Below, piece after piece: positions 26,179-34,490 of a stretch of DNA of 34,490 nt. The position numbers and the translations under genes are program-made. This DNA comes from an uncultured bacterium. GTDB lineage: Bacteria > Planctomycetota > UBA1135 > GCA-002686595. Position 1 is the stretch's first letter. Each line of letters starts with the position of its first letter. The stretch lies in assembly GCA_913058555.1 (NCBI GenBank), contig CAJXRJ010000002.1, positions 1-34,490 of the forward strand, in the 5' to 3' direction. The notes below the pieces were generated by a model. That model was not told where the DNA came from, did no database searches, and saw nothing but the letters and a program-made list of their open reading frames with translations.

Positions 26179-28485
26179 TCAATCGAACAGAACTGCTGTG
26201 GCGCGCGTGAAGTTGGACCCGGCTCCGACGGAGTCCCGATGCCAGGCTTGGAAGTACCAGGTCTGTCCCGGCATCACGGCCTGCGTTGGAGTCGTCGGCA
26301 ACATCGCCGTGTTGATGCCCAGGGAGAAGCCGCCGGTGGACCCTGAGCTTTGGACTTGACCAGCCCCGCTGAATCGGCCGAGAACTCCGCCGAGGCAGAG
26401 GCGGCCGTTGCTTCCAGGCGGAATGAGAGAACTCGTCCCTGTCGCGCAGATGAAGAACCCGAACTGGTTAAGCGGCAGCTGATCGGCCTGCATGACCACG
26501 GCACCCGCGCTGGCCAAGTGGCTCCCCCTCACGCGAATGCGTCCCAGTTGGCCCGTGGAGTTGGGCACCGCTGGGTTGCAATAGGCGCGGCCGATGCAAT
26601 CCGTTGGATCAAGTCGATAGTGGGCCCCGTAGATGTTGTAAGAGGCCTGATCGCAAGCCCAAGCCGCGAAGGTCGAGCCGCTCGGGCCGCCCGAGCTGTA
26701 GAGACTCGCAATGGCAGCAGAACCATGGTTGCCGATCGCACCTCCGCATCCCAGCGGTACGCGAGATTCGGACTCGCACAGGTTGTTTCCAGCGAGGGCG
26801 AAGGTCGATGCGAGGATCTCAGTGTCGCCTGGCCCGACACTGTCCATCCAAACCATGCCGAATCGTTCTCCGTCATGGTCGACCATCGCCACGTTTCGCA
26901 CCGCGTTGAGGTTCACTCCACCTTGGTCGGTCAGATTCTGGGAGAAGATGGGGGTAGCGCCTTCGCAGACGGTGGCCACGAGGTCGGAACCGGGAGCGAC
27001 CTGCGCCTGTTGGAAGACGACCAGGTAACGGTCTCCAGCACTCTGAAGGTCCGCGGTGACGGACGGCCGAAGCAACTCCCCGGGAAGGTCTGCGATCGTA
27101 TGGTCCGGGTGAAGGACGTTGCCGCTCCAGGACACCGTGGCCCCACGGATATGACGGCCGCTCCCTTCGCCAGCCGCGTAGACCACATTGAACCTGCCCG
27201 AGGGCCCCGCCGTGCTGGCGACCGCGGGGTAGACCGCCCTCAGCGGGCCCTGGTAGAGCCGCAGATCGTCGAAGAGGCAGGTGCCGGAACTATCGACACG
27301 CGTGCAGACGACCCTCTGATTGCCGTTGGTGTCGCGTTCGATCCAGGTCACCAGCCAATAGCTGGACTGCGCGAGGACGACCTCTCCGCCGACGTCCGGG
27401 GTTTCGTTGGAAACGAACTCGATGCTGGAGAGGCCACGGGCCGGACCTTGATCGCCCGTCGCGGCTTCAACGGTTCGGTAGCCGATGTTGAAGAAGCCGC
27501 CGGTGAGGAGCTGCTCCGCAACAATCAGGAAAGAGTCGCTGAAGTTGTTGTTCGCGACGCGCGGCGAAAACCAGCTCTGCGTCGTGATCTCCCAATAGTC
27601 TTCTTCGACTGTGGCCAGAGAGCTCCGATCCAGCATCCTCCAGTAGATGTCGCGATCTGTGCTCGCCGCCGACTCTTGGTACACGACGATGATGCGGTCC
27701 GTTGTCAGGTCGTAGGAGATGTCAGGCCGGTAGAGGTCGGCGGTGAAGTCGTCGACGATGAACGAGGTGACGAGGGGGTCGATCGTGACCGGCCACTGTG
27801 CGCCCTTGAGGAAAGCCTCGGACACTTCGATCTGAAGGCTCCCGTCGGCCCAGCGCGTGACGGCTGGCTCTTCTTTTCCGGCCGCGTCGAGTACCGTCGC
27901 CGCCCCGTAGTGCACGCCACCCGCCTCGTTCCGGAAGAGGAAGCCGCCGTCCAGGGGCTCGGGCTTCAGCTCCGTCTCCACGGGGATTGTCACCGTGAGC
28001 GCTCCGGGGCCGAGCGGAGAATCGATGGTGAAGAGCTGCTCGATCGACTCTGTTCCAAGTCGATACCACTCCGTCATCGGGCCACGCTCGTAGCGCACTT
28101 CCGTAGCGGATCCGAACGGCGCTGCATCCCCGTTCAGCGCCATCTCCTCGCCGCCGATAGCGAGACTCGGCGACCGCATCGAGAATCCGAAAAGGCGCGG
28201 CTTGTCAGACCCGAGCAAGGGGTAGAAGGTGGTTGCCCCGGGGGCAAAGCTCGACTTGTAGGTCTTACCCCGCGCCCAGAAGGCATCGTTCGCTTCTTGG
28301 GTGTAGACCCTCGTCCAGCGATCGGCGCTGAGCTCCTTGATCTGGTCCAGTGTTTCTTGCGATAGGCTCGCGGGAGGCGCGTCGTCCTCTAGCACGGCGC
28401 GTTCGGGAAATTGAGCGGTCTGGCCGGGGGCTGACAGCACGAAACAGGGGCCCAGTAAAGCCGCTATCGCAAGGCGAGAAGTCAT
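26179..28485 (-). CDS. Large secreted protein with conserved C-terminal module
   Basis: Start at MTSRLAIAALLGPCFVLSAPGQ within ORF 26179..28680. Long beta-rich region with DRIIVVYQES..., RYLVVFQQAQ..., RFGMVWMDS repeats. C-terminus CNPAVPNSTGQLGR...RLCLGGVLGRF...GQTWYFQAWHRDSVGAGSNFTRATAVLFD. Confidence 0.9.
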   Translation of the reverse strand: MTSRLAIAALLGPCFVLSAPGQTAQFPERAVLEDDAPPASLSQETLDQIKELSADRWTRVYTQEANDAFWARGKTYKSSFAPGATTFYPLLGSDKPRLFGFSMRSPSLAIGGEEMALNGDAAPFGSATEVRYERGPMTEWYRLGTESIEQLFTIDSPLGPGALTVTIPVETELKPEPLDGGFLFRNEAGGVHYGAATVLDAAGKEEPAVTRWADGSLQIEVSEAFLKGAQWPVTIDPLVTSFIVDDFTADLYRPDISYDLTTDRIIVVYQESAASTDRDIYWRMLDRSSLATVEEDYWEITTQSWFSPRVANNNFSDSFLIVAEQLLTGGFFNIGYRTVEAATGDQGPARGLSSIEFVSNETPDVGGEVVLAQSSYWLVTWIERDTNGNQRVVCTRVDSSGTCLFDDLRLYQGPLRAVYPAVASTAGPSGRFNVVYAAGEGSGRHIRGATVSWSGNVLHPDHTIADLPGELLRPSVTADLQSAGDRYLVVFQQAQVAPGSDLVATVCEGATPIFSQNLTDQGGVNLNAVRNVAMVDHDGERFGMVWMDSVGPGDTEILASTFALAGNNLCESESRVPLGCGGAIGNHGSAAIASLYSSGGPSGSTFAAWACDQASYNIYGAHYRLDPTDCIGRAYCNPAVPNSTGQLGRIRVRGSHLASAGAVVMQADQLPLNQFGFFICATGTSSLIPPGSNGRLCLGGVLGRFSGAGQVQSSGSTGGFSLGINTAMLPTTPTQAVMPGQTWYFQAWHRDSVGAGSNFTRATAVLFD

Positions 28486-28531
28486 CGGATATCGCAGGTG
28501 AGGGTCTTGGGAACGAGCGCTCGGACCAATG

Positions 28532-28555
28532 GGGCGCGGTCTCGAGACCGCGCCC
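28532..28555. promoter_or_regulatory. 24-bp perfect palindrome upstream of the 833-aa-ORF gene
   Basis: GGGCGCGGTCTCGAGACCGCGCCC, 47-70 bp upstream of the chosen start at 28485. Function unproven. Confidence 0.5.
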
Positions 28556-28687
28556 TCCGCGCCTAAGACCCCGACTGAGGAGCGTTCCCGAATGGCCCAC
28601 TGAAATCCGGCTCTTTTTCGCCAGGACGCCCCATGTCTCGCCTTCGCGATCCGTCCGCCGACCTGCGGCCGTCCCGCCAAGGCCTTA

Positions 28688-28821
28688 AAAGTACGGAGCC
28701 AGGATCATTCTTTCGCTTTTGATCCTGGCAGTCGAGTCGCGATCACATGGGCAGCCCACTCGATCGTGCCTCGCTGGCTGAAAGCGAAAAATTGATCCTG
28801 GCTCCGTACTTCCGTACTTTG
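28688..28821 (-). repeat. REPIN/MITE-like inverted-repeat element, copy 4 (opposite orientation to copies 2 and 3)
   Basis: AGTACGGAGCCAGGATCATTCTTTCGCTTTTGATCCTGGCAGTCGAGTCGCGATC ... CGCTGGCTGAAAGCGAAAAATTGATCCTGGCTCCGTACTTCCGTACTT. The reverse complement aligns with copy 3 through the spacer. Confidence 0.88.
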
Positions 28822-28964
28822 GCTCAGAATCGAAGCAGAGGGCCGCAAGCGGGGCATTCGGTAGGCTCAAGCTTCACGCTTGAGAGTCCTGTCTTGGCTC
28901 TTTGCAGTCACGCGGGTCACTGGACTCGATGCGACGTTCCCTCCCCCGACTTGCAGGCGAGTTC

Positions 28965-30407
28965 CTAGAGAAACATCACGCTGACGGCGTCGGTGAAGTT
29001 GCTCGTGGCTCCCGGATTGTTGTCGCGATGCCAAGCCTGGAAGTTCCAGGTCTCGCCCACCTGAATGGCTGTGACGCCCGTCGGTGCGGGGACGGAGTTG
29101 AGGTCAATGTCGAGCGAAAACGTGCCTGTCGCCCCGGAATCGAGTACCTGACCTGGCCCGATGAAGCGCGCGATCGCTCCGCCGAGGCAGAGCACTCCCT
29201 GGCTTCCACCGGGCTGAGGGACGTTCCCTTGGTTGCGGCTAGCCACGTAGAAGCCAAAGGCGCTGGGGGGGAGGAACTCCGCTTGCAGCGTGATGTCGTT
29301 CGCCGAAACGAGCGCGCTTCCTCGGATATTGAGGAGCGCCCCTCGGCCTGTACTGTTTGCCACTGGGGAGCAGTAGCGCTCTCCCACTTGGCTGGTGTGG
29401 TACAGCCAGCCCTGGTTGGATGATTGACAGCCGTTGCGCCCTACGATGACAGATCCATCGGCGCTCGCATCGACAGCAAACGGAAGGCAGCCCTGCTGTG
29501 GAAATGTGTCCAGCAGGATGAGTCCGGTAGCAGCGGTCCAACGATAGGTCTCCCCGATCCCTGCCGGCGTTAGGTTGTTGACAAAGACAACGGAGCCATC
29601 TTCGTTGAGACCGTTCGCTGCAGCGGCGATGCTCCCTCCCGGCAGCGCAAGGAACTGCATGCCGGACGCCGCCGTCCAGCGAAACGGCGTTCCATCGAAG
29701 GTCCCGACGATGACCGATCCGTCGCCACTCACTGCCGCTGCGCCCGTGAGGCTCGAGCTAGGTGTCCCTCCGATGGCGACCATTCCAGTGGAGGCCGTCC
29801 AGCGGAATGGTCGCTTCTCGCCATTGGCATCCTTCGCCGTGCCAACGATGATCTCACCGTCATCGCTGACCCCGAACGCCTCGGACGAGTTCCCACCCAG
29901 CGTCCCCAGGCTCTGCTGCCCGGTGGCCTGGGTCCATCGGAACGCTCGAAACCCCGAGCCACCGACCACCACGGAGCCATCCGCGCTCACGCCGTTAGCG
30001 ATCGTCGGTGTAGCGGTCGATGAAGCGATGTCCACCATTCCCGTGGCCGCGGTCCACCGGAACGCATGGCTAACGGCCGAATGTTCGCCCGACTCTCCGA
30101 CGACCACGAGACCGTTTGCGCTGATATCGACGGCGCGGGAGTAGTTCCCAGGACCGCTGAACAGCACGCCCAACGGCTGCGCTCCAGACGCAGCGGTCCA
30201 ACGGAACGCGTGTTGCAGCGGTGTCACCCACCCAGTCGCGGTCCCAGCGACGACGGCGCCGTCAGCGCTGATCGCCGAGGGGTTCTCTCCCTGGGAATTG
30301 ATTGGACCAAAGAACTCGAGCCTACCCTGCGCCTGCGCTTGGGGAGTGAGGATCGATACGAGGGCGCCAACGGTCAGCGCTGCGAACATTTGTTGCGAGT
30401 CAAACAT
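28965..30407 (-). CDS. Extracellular HAF-repeat family protein with conserved C-terminal module
   Basis: MFDSQQMFAALTVGALVSILTPQAQAQ signal. Repeats ISADGAVVAGTATG...AFRWTAASG, ISANGLVVVGESG...AFRWTAATG, VSADGSVVVGGSGFRAFRWTQATGQQSLGTLGG. C-terminus CSPVANSTGRGAL...VLCLGGAIARF...GETWNFQAWHRDNNPGATSNFTDAVSVMFL. Confidence 0.93.
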   Translation of the reverse strand: MFDSQQMFAALTVGALVSILTPQAQAQGRLEFFGPINSQGENPSAISADGAVVAGTATGWVTPLQHAFRWTAASGAQPLGVLFSGPGNYSRAVDISANGLVVVGESGEHSAVSHAFRWTAATGMVDIASSTATPTIANGVSADGSVVVGGSGFRAFRWTQATGQQSLGTLGGNSSEAFGVSDDGEIIVGTAKDANGEKRPFRWTASTGMVAIGGTPSSSLTGAAAVSGDGSVIVGTFDGTPFRWTAASGMQFLALPGGSIAAAANGLNEDGSVVFVNNLTPAGIGETYRWTAATGLILLDTFPQQGCLPFAVDASADGSVIVGRNGCQSSNQGWLYHTSQVGERYCSPVANSTGRGALLNIRGSALVSANDITLQAEFLPPSAFGFYVASRNQGNVPQPGGSQGVLCLGGAIARFIGPGQVLDSGATGTFSLDIDLNSVPAPTGVTAIQVGETWNFQAWHRDNNPGATSNFTDAVSVMFL

Positions 30408-30764
30408 GACTCGATACTACGTGAACTCATCGGATCTCGCCGGCGGCAGGGCTCGACCCGGTGCTTCCCACATCGGCTGTTGCTTCGCGGCGCATCTGAT
30501 CACCCCGGGACCTCGCGATGCGCAACCACGAAGGATGTGACCAGGGCACAGTGCGCCGCTGCGTCATGGGGACCGCGTCCACAGGTAGGCGCGACCCGCG
30601 TGTCATGTGCCGCACGACCTGTAACAGGCCACGGCGTGAGCGCCGGTTGAATAATGGCGATGTAGATTCGTAACGACTTTGAATGTGCGCCCGCGCCCTT
30701 CCTTGCATGGGGCAAACTGGCTTCTCTTCCCATCGAGGCTCCCTACGCGACCGCCCTCCATCCC

Positions 30765-31574
30765 ATGAACAAGCTCCCACTGACTCTGCTCGCCCCTGTC
30801 ACGCTCCTGGTCACGGCATCCCTGCCTGCGGTGCAGTGGGCACCGGACTTGGTGTTGCCGCTCACGAGCCACGCCGAGCGGGAGCCCGGCCTGATGATCG
30901 AGGTGGATTCTGAAGGACGGGTCCACTCGGACGGGGACGTGAGGCTTCGGCCCGGGGAAGACCAGAAGCGCCTCGCGCGCTGGCTCGCAAAGAAGGCTGG
31001 TCCCATGCGAACGGCTCCGAACGCAGCGCTCGGGATCAAGCTGCCCGATGAACGGGTCCTGTTGCGCGCGGATGCGAGCGCGCCGTTCCACGTCGTCCAA
31101 ACCATCATGCAGAACTGCGCCATGCCGGAGGCCGGGCTGTGGCGCATCGAACTGGCGACACGCCTCACGAACGGCCGGGGACTTGGCTTTATTCCCGTCC
31201 ACCTTGCAACCGACTTGGGCCTGCCAGCTGAGGTGGGCGAGTCCGCCGAAGAGCCGACGGAGACGGCCTTGATCCGAATCGATGTGCTCGAAGTGGGCGA
31301 GCGGCGCAGCTTCGTCGACCCAGACGAGCCCTGGCCAGGCTCCGGCCCCAGCCAGTATGTCGGTCGCACCCTGCAGTACAGAATCGGCCCCGCCATGGAT
31401 CGCGACATCAGCTCGATCGCCAAGCGCCTTGGGGCGATCCGCAAGGGCCTGGAAACGCAAGAGCTCACCGTCGACGCCCGAGCTGGCGTGACCTACGGCG
31501 AAGTGGTCCAGGTTCTCGACCGCGCCCTGGACTCCGGGTTCAAAGAGTTCCACTTCTCCGGGTACTTCGACTAG
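30765..31574 (+). CDS. Exported ExbD/TolR-like protein
   Basis: MNKLPLTLLAPVTLLVTASLPA N-terminus. Two ExbD-periplasmic-like segments: VLLRADASAPFHVVQTIMQNCAMPEAGLWRIELAT and LTVDARAGVTYGEVVQVLDRALDSGFKEFHFSG. Confidence 0.6.
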   Translation: MNKLPLTLLAPVTLLVTASLPAVQWAPDLVLPLTSHAEREPGLMIEVDSEGRVHSDGDVRLRPGEDQKRLARWLAKKAGPMRTAPNAALGIKLPDERVLLRADASAPFHVVQTIMQNCAMPEAGLWRIELATRLTNGRGLGFIPVHLATDLGLPAEVGESAEEPTETALIRIDVLEVGERRSFVDPDEPWPGSGPSQYVGRTLQYRIGPAMDRDISSIAKRLGAIRKGLETQELTVDARAGVTYGEVVQVLDRALDSGFKEFHFSGYFD

Positions 31575-31590
31575 CCGGAGCTTGGACCGC

Positions 31591-32481
31591 ATGGGAGACG
31601 TATGCGGCCTCGAGGTGTCGCGGGTTCCTTTCGGTCGATCCCGCGACGTGATCAGGTACGGCGGTGGGTGTGCGGCGGTCCAGGCTCACCAGAGCCGCTG
31701 GATCCTCGCTAGCTACGATGCTCAGCTTCAGCCCTTAGGAGATTTGGGGGCCAATCTGCACCAGCTCGGGAGCAGCCTAGGGATGAGTTATGACCCGAGG
31801 CGGCTCACGGCGCTCTCTGGCGGTCGAATGGCAGTGAGCGCCACGACCTTCGTTCGGATCATCGATGCCGCAGGGGTGGGCGTCACCGTCCTGAACAATG
31901 GCATCTTTGAGACCGCATGTATCGAGGGCTCCGATGGACATCTCCTTATCCCCGCCTCGGGCCACTCAGTCATTCACGCCCTTGGAACGGGCGGGGAAGT
32001 GCAGCTGCAGTCCTTCCTCTGGGAGTGGACTACGACATTCAGTCGCTCTAGCCGGGACCTTGGTGGCCCCCCTATCGTCGAGCGCCTTTGCGTGACGTCA
32101 CCCAACACGGTTAGCCCAGGGGCGAGGGTCCAATTGCTCGGTAGCGCGGACCTTGGGTTGGAGCAGCTCGCCGTCGGGATGACAGGCGCGCCCGGCCGAT
32201 CGTTTGGCTTGCTGGCCTACGGTCGGGGACCTTACGCAGCGCCGTTTGGTGACGGCATTCTGTGCCTGTACCCCTTCGCTCCCGGGATCACCAGAACGCC
32301 ACTCTTCATGACGAGGCCCGAAGGAACTGTCACCATCCGCATGGACTTCCAATCCCCTGGCTTTGGCGCCGCCTTCCTCCCAGGAACAACGTGGCACTTC
32401 CAAGGGATCCACCGGGACAGCGCTGGAACAGGCTTCAACACCAGCGACAGTGTCGCCCTGACATTCGGGGTGAGCCCTTGA
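31591..32481 (+). CDS. Protein ending in a diverged conserved C-terminal module; N-terminus probably truncated
   Basis: ORF 31582..32481 (TTG start; ATG at 31591), no signal peptide. C-terminus CVTSPNTVSPGARVQLLGSADL...RSFGLLAYG...ILCLYPFAPG...GTTWHFQGIHRDSAGTGFNTSDSVALTFG. Confidence 0.65.
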   Translation: MGDVCGLEVSRVPFGRSRDVIRYGGGCAAVQAHQSRWILASYDAQLQPLGDLGANLHQLGSSLGMSYDPRRLTALSGGRMAVSATTFVRIIDAAGVGVTVLNNGIFETACIEGSDGHLLIPASGHSVIHALGTGGEVQLQSFLWEWTTTFSRSSRDLGGPPIVERLCVTSPNTVSPGARVQLLGSADLGLEQLAVGMTGAPGRSFGLLAYGRGPYAAPFGDGILCLYPFAPGITRTPLFMTRPEGTVTIRMDFQSPGFGAAFLPGTTWHFQGIHRDSAGTGFNTSDSVALTFGVSP

Positions 32482-32570
32482 TGATCGCCGATGGAGCAAG
32501 ATCCGTGTACGCGCCGCCGTCTTCGAAAGAACTCCGTGCGAAGAGCAGCGGGGCTCCCGTGGCGCCGGCC

Positions 32571-34490
32571 TCACATGCTGGCGACGTCGCCGTCCGCTGG
32601 AAAGTTGACCCGCAGGCGCTTGAAGGAGCGAGCGTACGCATCTCTTCCGAACACGATCACGTCAAGCGGCGCGCGGGAGGGCACGAGGGCACTCTCGCCC
32701 GCGGCCAGCCAGCCGCTGAAGACGAGCGCGCCGGCCTGCCGGATCTCGACCCGTCCACCGAGGAAGTTCTCTCGGCACGTGAGCCTGGGTCCTGTTAGAG
32801 AAGCCGCCTCGATCTTGATCGGCTCCAGGCGATTGATGACGTTCGGTGCGATCGCAACGTCCGCTAACGCATGGAAGACGACGACCCCCCGTGGGGTCAG
32901 GGCCCGTGCCACGAGCGTGGATTCTCCCGCGATCGCGTCCAGCAACCAGAAGCGACCGTCAGGTAAGACGTTGCTTGCCACGGAACCTTCCTTCGGAATC
33001 GTGCTGGCGCGCCGGTCAAGGTGCACCGCGAAGACGCGGGCGTCAGAAACGACCTGGCCCACGAGAACCCCCTGCCCAGGGAAGAGGATCTCCGCGCGCA
33101 AGGGCCCTTCACCGTCGACCGTCAGCCGCCCTGTCGTCACGTCAGAGCCGCTCCATGCGCGGTAGCCGTAGTCGCCGATCGGCAGCCCAAGCCGGATGGT
33201 CCCGCTCGGGTCCAAGAATCCGGCGCTCGCATGATAGTTGCGCGCGCTGTCGCGATGGGTCAGGACGATCGCCCAGCCGCCACTGGCGGTGCTTCCATCG
33301 AGATGCTTGCCCCGAAGCATCACGTCGTGCGTCTCCCCCAGGAACTCCGAGAGATCCACCTTCAGCGTAATCACCGGGTTGGCGCTCGCCGGATCGAAGT
33401 CCAACGCTTCACTGAAGCCCTCCCCAGCGATCCGAAGGCCCTCGGGTGGAGGATTCGGATAGTCCATCTCGCCGTTGACCGACATGCCCGGGCTCATCTG
33501 TCCCAGCCAAGACCGGCCCATCCGGTCGAATAGCCCATCCCCCCAGCGCACGTGGATCCTGTCGGGGAAGAAGCCGCGGAGCTGCTGCCACGTAATGGAC
33601 GCGCCGTCCGTATCCACGAGCCTCCACCGGAGAGATCGCCCTGACATGGAGCGCCGCCGGGGGTCCACCATGGCCCGCGCGGGAGTACTTGCGGCACAGT
33701 CGACAACTCGCTCTGTCACGGTCGATGTCATGGGCACGAGGTCCGTAAAGTCCCAGTACGCTCCATCCTTCGAGTTCAACCGAAGCCAAAGCGGCAATCC
33801 AGCCCGAAGGCCTTCGAACCAGTACTTACCCTCCTCCCCAAGGACACCCCGATTCCGTCCCGGTAGCCCCCCGGCCAAGTGCCCGTAGCCCGCAGAGAGG
33901 ATCACGGCTCCCGGCTCTAGCCCCTGGAGACCGAGGGACCTGACGTCGACCGTCAGGCGGCTGGGGGAAGCGACCACCAGCACCGTCTTGCGCGCACCCA
34001 AGTCGAGGGGGCGACGCGCCCAATCATCGAGTCCTGGCAGATGGATGATCGCCGTACGCAATCCCGTCGGCGGCTGGTCTTCAAAGGTCGCGACGCCTTC
34101 ACCATTCGTGGTCTGGACGTACGAGAAAGCTGGAGCCCGGTGCCTCAAAGCGTCATGCCCGGCCTGAACCAACTCGATCTTCGCGCCTTGAATCGCAGAG
34201 CCGTCGCTGCCGCGTAGCTCTACGGCCCTGGTGAAACCTGTCTCCAGCTGAACGTCGAGCCGAACGAGCCCCTGCCGGCTCTCGCGCTCGTCGAGAAAGA
34301 TCTCCTTCGAAACAAACCCCGCGGCTTCGACCGCTAAGGAGCGCGGGCTCTCGCCCCTTTCGCTTCCCGGAGGAACGGACAGCCCATACGAACCGTCTTT
34401 CCGAAGCGGCGCCTCCACCGGATCTTTCCCGCGGAGGAACATCATGCGAGCTTCACCCGTTGCGATCGGCTCGCCGTCCACATCAGTGAC
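32571..34490 (-). CDS. Carboxypeptidase-regulatory-like domain protein, 5'-truncated at the window edge
   Basis: Reading frame stays open to the end of the window (VTDVDGEPIATGEARMMFLRG...). Repeated Ig-like/CarboxypepD_reg-type segments (LRGSDGSAIQGAKIELVQAG...TNGEGVATFEDQPPTG). Confidence 0.7.
   Translation of the reverse strand, partial: VTDVDGEPIATGEARMMFLRGKDPVEAPLRKDGSYGLSVPPGSERGESPRSLAVEAAGFVSKEIFLDERESRQGLVRLDVQLETGFTRAVELRGSDGSAIQGAKIELVQAGHDALRHRAPAFSYVQTTNGEGVATFEDQPPTGLRTAIIHLPGLDDWARRPLDLGARKTVLVVASPSRLTVDVRSLGLQGLEPGAVILSAGYGHLAGGLPGRNRGVLGEEGKYWFEGLRAGLPLWLRLNSKDGAYWDFTDLVPMTSTVTERVVDCAASTPARAMVDPRRRSMSGRSLRWRLVDTDGASITWQQLRGFFPDRIHVRWGDGLFDRMGRSWLGQMSPGMSVNGEMDYPNPPPEGLRIAGEGFSEALDFDPASANPVITLKVDLSEFLGETHDVMLRGKHLDGSTASGGWAIVLTHRDSARNYHASAGFLDPSGTIRLGLPIGDYGYRAWSGSDVTTGRLTVDGEGPLRAEILFPGQGVLVGQVVSDARVFAVHLDRRASTIPKEGSVASNVLPDGRFWLLDAIAGESTLVARALTPRGVVVFHALADVAIAPNVINRLEPIKIEAASLTGPRLTCRENFLGGRVEIRQAGALVFSGWLAAGESALVPSRAPLDVIVFGRDAYARSFKRLRVNFPADGDVASM

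Noticed and set aside
26350-28365. 671-aa plus-strand ORF
   Set aside because: Fully antisense to the well-supported 26179-28485 gene; Arg/Gly/Ala/Val-rich shadow ORF typical of high-GC DNA, with no recognisable domain.
28866-28884. Hairpin CTCAAGC-ttcac-GCTTGAG downstream of the HAF gene
   Set aside because: Only a 7-bp stem and no T-tract on the minus strand; too weak to call a terminator.
30603-31592. 329-aa minus-strand ORF
   Set aside because: Antisense to the ExbD-like gene; the plus strand has the better coding signature.

Overview
This is a GC-rich bacterial (metagenome-type) contig. The repeated secreted FG-GAP, HAF-repeat, DNRLRE and beta-helix proteins suggest Planctomycetota, but that is inference only. 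Bases 1-46 are not biological: they match the Illumina Nextera i7/Read-2 adapter, including what I recognise as index N706. The most striking feature is a ~125-135 aa C-terminal module, consensus roughly C-x-x-[AV]-[PN]-NSTG ... QFGxFxxSxTQ ... GxLCLGGxIGRF ... GxxxLxIDLxxIPxGxG ... GETWxFQAWHRDxxxxSNFTDxxxVxF-stop. It closes at least nine predicted ORFs with very different N-terminal repeat domains: two FG-GAP, two HAF, one DNRLRE, one beta-helix, two unclassified secreted proteins and one truncated ORF. It also appears in a broken FG-GAP gene and an antisense fragment. I interpret it as a shared surface sorting or anchoring domain, and possibly a recombination hot-spot. Other points: (i) four copies of a ~135-145 bp REPIN/MITE-like inverted-repeat element; (ii) a beta-lactamase-fold protein lacking its catalytic Ser, Lys and Tyr; (iii) decayed integrase, IS91-like and M48 peptidase remnants; (iv) an ECF sigma factor translationally coupled to a 4-TM protein; (v) NamZ/DUF1343, SUKH, ankyrin and ExbD-like genes; (vi) several palindromes and candidate terminators. 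No tRNA, rRNA or CRISPR array was recognised.
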